This document shows positions 63,045-64,000 of a stretch of 64,000 bases of DNA, one piece after another. Below the pieces are notes generated by a model, which worked only from the letters and a program-made list of their open reading frames with translations, searched no databases and was not told where the DNA came from. The DNA lies in contig OY294048.1 in the NCBI GenBank assembly GCA_958510825.1, forward strand, positions 27,617,026 to 27,681,025, read 5' to 3'. A program made the position numbers and the translations under genes. The DNA is from Brachypterus glaber. Taxonomy: Eukaryota > Arthropoda > Insecta > Coleoptera > Kateretidae. The stretch's first letter is position 1. The number at the start of each line of letters is the position of its first letter.

Positions 63045-64000
63045 CACTTAAATAACGTAAACCAAGTAATTTTTTGGTATATATTTGATGTGCTTTAGGG
63101 GGGGAAATTGAGACAGGGGGTAGAGGGGAACATTTTTTTTAAATAGAAAGGGGGTCGTAAAATATAAAGCTTATAAAATTATCTATTTGACCATATATTT
63201 TTTATTTTTTTAAACCTCATTTTTAAGGTTTTCCTGTTTTAATTTTTATTTTGCTAAAAAATGCGATATTTTAAGATTTTATTTATAAAATTATATTTAT
63301 ATTACTCAAAATTTGTTTAAAAGTATTTATAACTGAAGTATATGCACCATAATATCGGTTTCAACCAATAAAAACAAGGCATTACCATAACGACGGGATA
63401 TATTAGTCTAGAATAAATACCAAAAAATCGAATATATACCAGTTTTCTAGTTCTTTGATATGACAAGCTTGATGATGTAATATTATAACAAAATATCAAC
63501 TAAAATGCAAAATTAAGGCAATTTTTATGTCTTATTAGCTTATTTTTATTCAATATTAATAAAATTTAACTAATTTAGATCTGTTTTATTCCAAAATTTA
63601 GAAATGTCAAACATGAATTTATTGTGTCAAAATAAATTAACATCAAATTAATTATTATGAATTATTTATTCAAATGACTTTTGAAGATTTAAATTTTTAA
63701 AAAATTGTTTTAAAAAATAGTCTTGCAAATACATCTCCAGATTCGGTATATTTTGGATACATTGAAAATATACCTCTCTGTCGGTGTATTAAATAGAAAA
63801 TTTCCATTTTGGGGGTTTAAAATAACCCCCAAAAATTACTCCGAAAAAATAAAAAGTATGTGGGCAAATAAAGAATTGTATAAGCTTTAAAATGATGTAT
63901 CACACGATCCCCTTTCTATTTAAAAGATGTTCCCCCTACTCTCCTGTCTTAATTTTGCCCCCTAAGCATATCAGATATAACCAAAATATTATTTGGGTTG
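63045..64000. repeat. Inverted repeat running off the window
   Basis: Left arm about 63045-63190 (GCTTTAGGGGGGGAAATTGA, TTAAATAGAAAGGGG) pairs with about 63870-64000 in inverse orientation. The right arm is cut by the window end, so the element border is outside. The interior is AT-rich; one small GGGGGTTTAAAATAACCCCC hairpin lies at 63814-63835. Confidence 0.65.

Overview
The window is AT-rich eukaryotic DNA packed with transposable elements of the kinds common in insect genomes. Copia-type LTR, LINE, Tc1/mariner, pogo/Tigger-like, hAT-like and piggyBac-like elements are all present, and host introns are short-to-very-long with GT...AG borders. An insect, perhaps a beetle, is likely, but the species cannot be fixed from sequence alone. 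No rRNA, tRNA, CRISPR or bacterial-type operon was seen.

I see one host gene, on the minus strand from about 24795 to 8373. Four pieces join in matched splice phase: a 5-base start exon, 986, 245 and 555 bases. They predict about 596 residues made of some 20 copies of a cysteine motif, C-x4-C-P-(Y/F/H). I do not recognise the family. Its introns of about 9.3 and 5.3 kb are filled with transposons, and its last codons read into the end of a dispersed repeat. This is the best candidate here for something undescribed.

Layout. 1-3430: dispersed repeat, a probable LINE ORF1 relic, little else. 3433-7825: a complete but coding-dead copia-type element with two LTRs, 5-bp target duplication, primer site and polypurine tract. 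7984-8290: LINE RNase H relic. 8373-24795: the Cys-repeat gene. Its introns hold a 3.6-kb mariner-like element (9680-13284) with a nested 8-bp-TSD hAT MITE (10433-11060), a 135-bp MITE, a pogo-like MITE, a 2.5-kb pogo-like element with transposase (16364-18871) and a 3.8-kb Tc1 element with about 700-bp inverted repeats (19864-23661).

25000-34000: piggyBac-like MITE, pogo-like MITE, dispersed repeats and a near-perfect 160-bp palindrome. 34186-35940: a 5'-truncated LINE with an open 548-codon reverse transcriptase, inserted into another repeat. 36000-43200: repeats, two large foldback structures and a minisatellite. 44015-45651: hAT-like element carrying a piece of the Tc1 family. 47385-48386: truncated LINE with 16-bp target duplication. 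48918-49533: TIR element. 51385-54895: GC-rich LOA/I-group LINE on the minus strand. 55000-64000: pogo-like repeats, a reverse transcriptase relic, hairpins and an inverted repeat running off the window end.

The window therefore reads as a transposon nest around a single repeat-protein gene. Nested insertions give a relative order: mariner-like before hAT MITE; dispersed repeat before LINE; foldback palindrome before the MITE-bearing segment, if that segment is an insertion.
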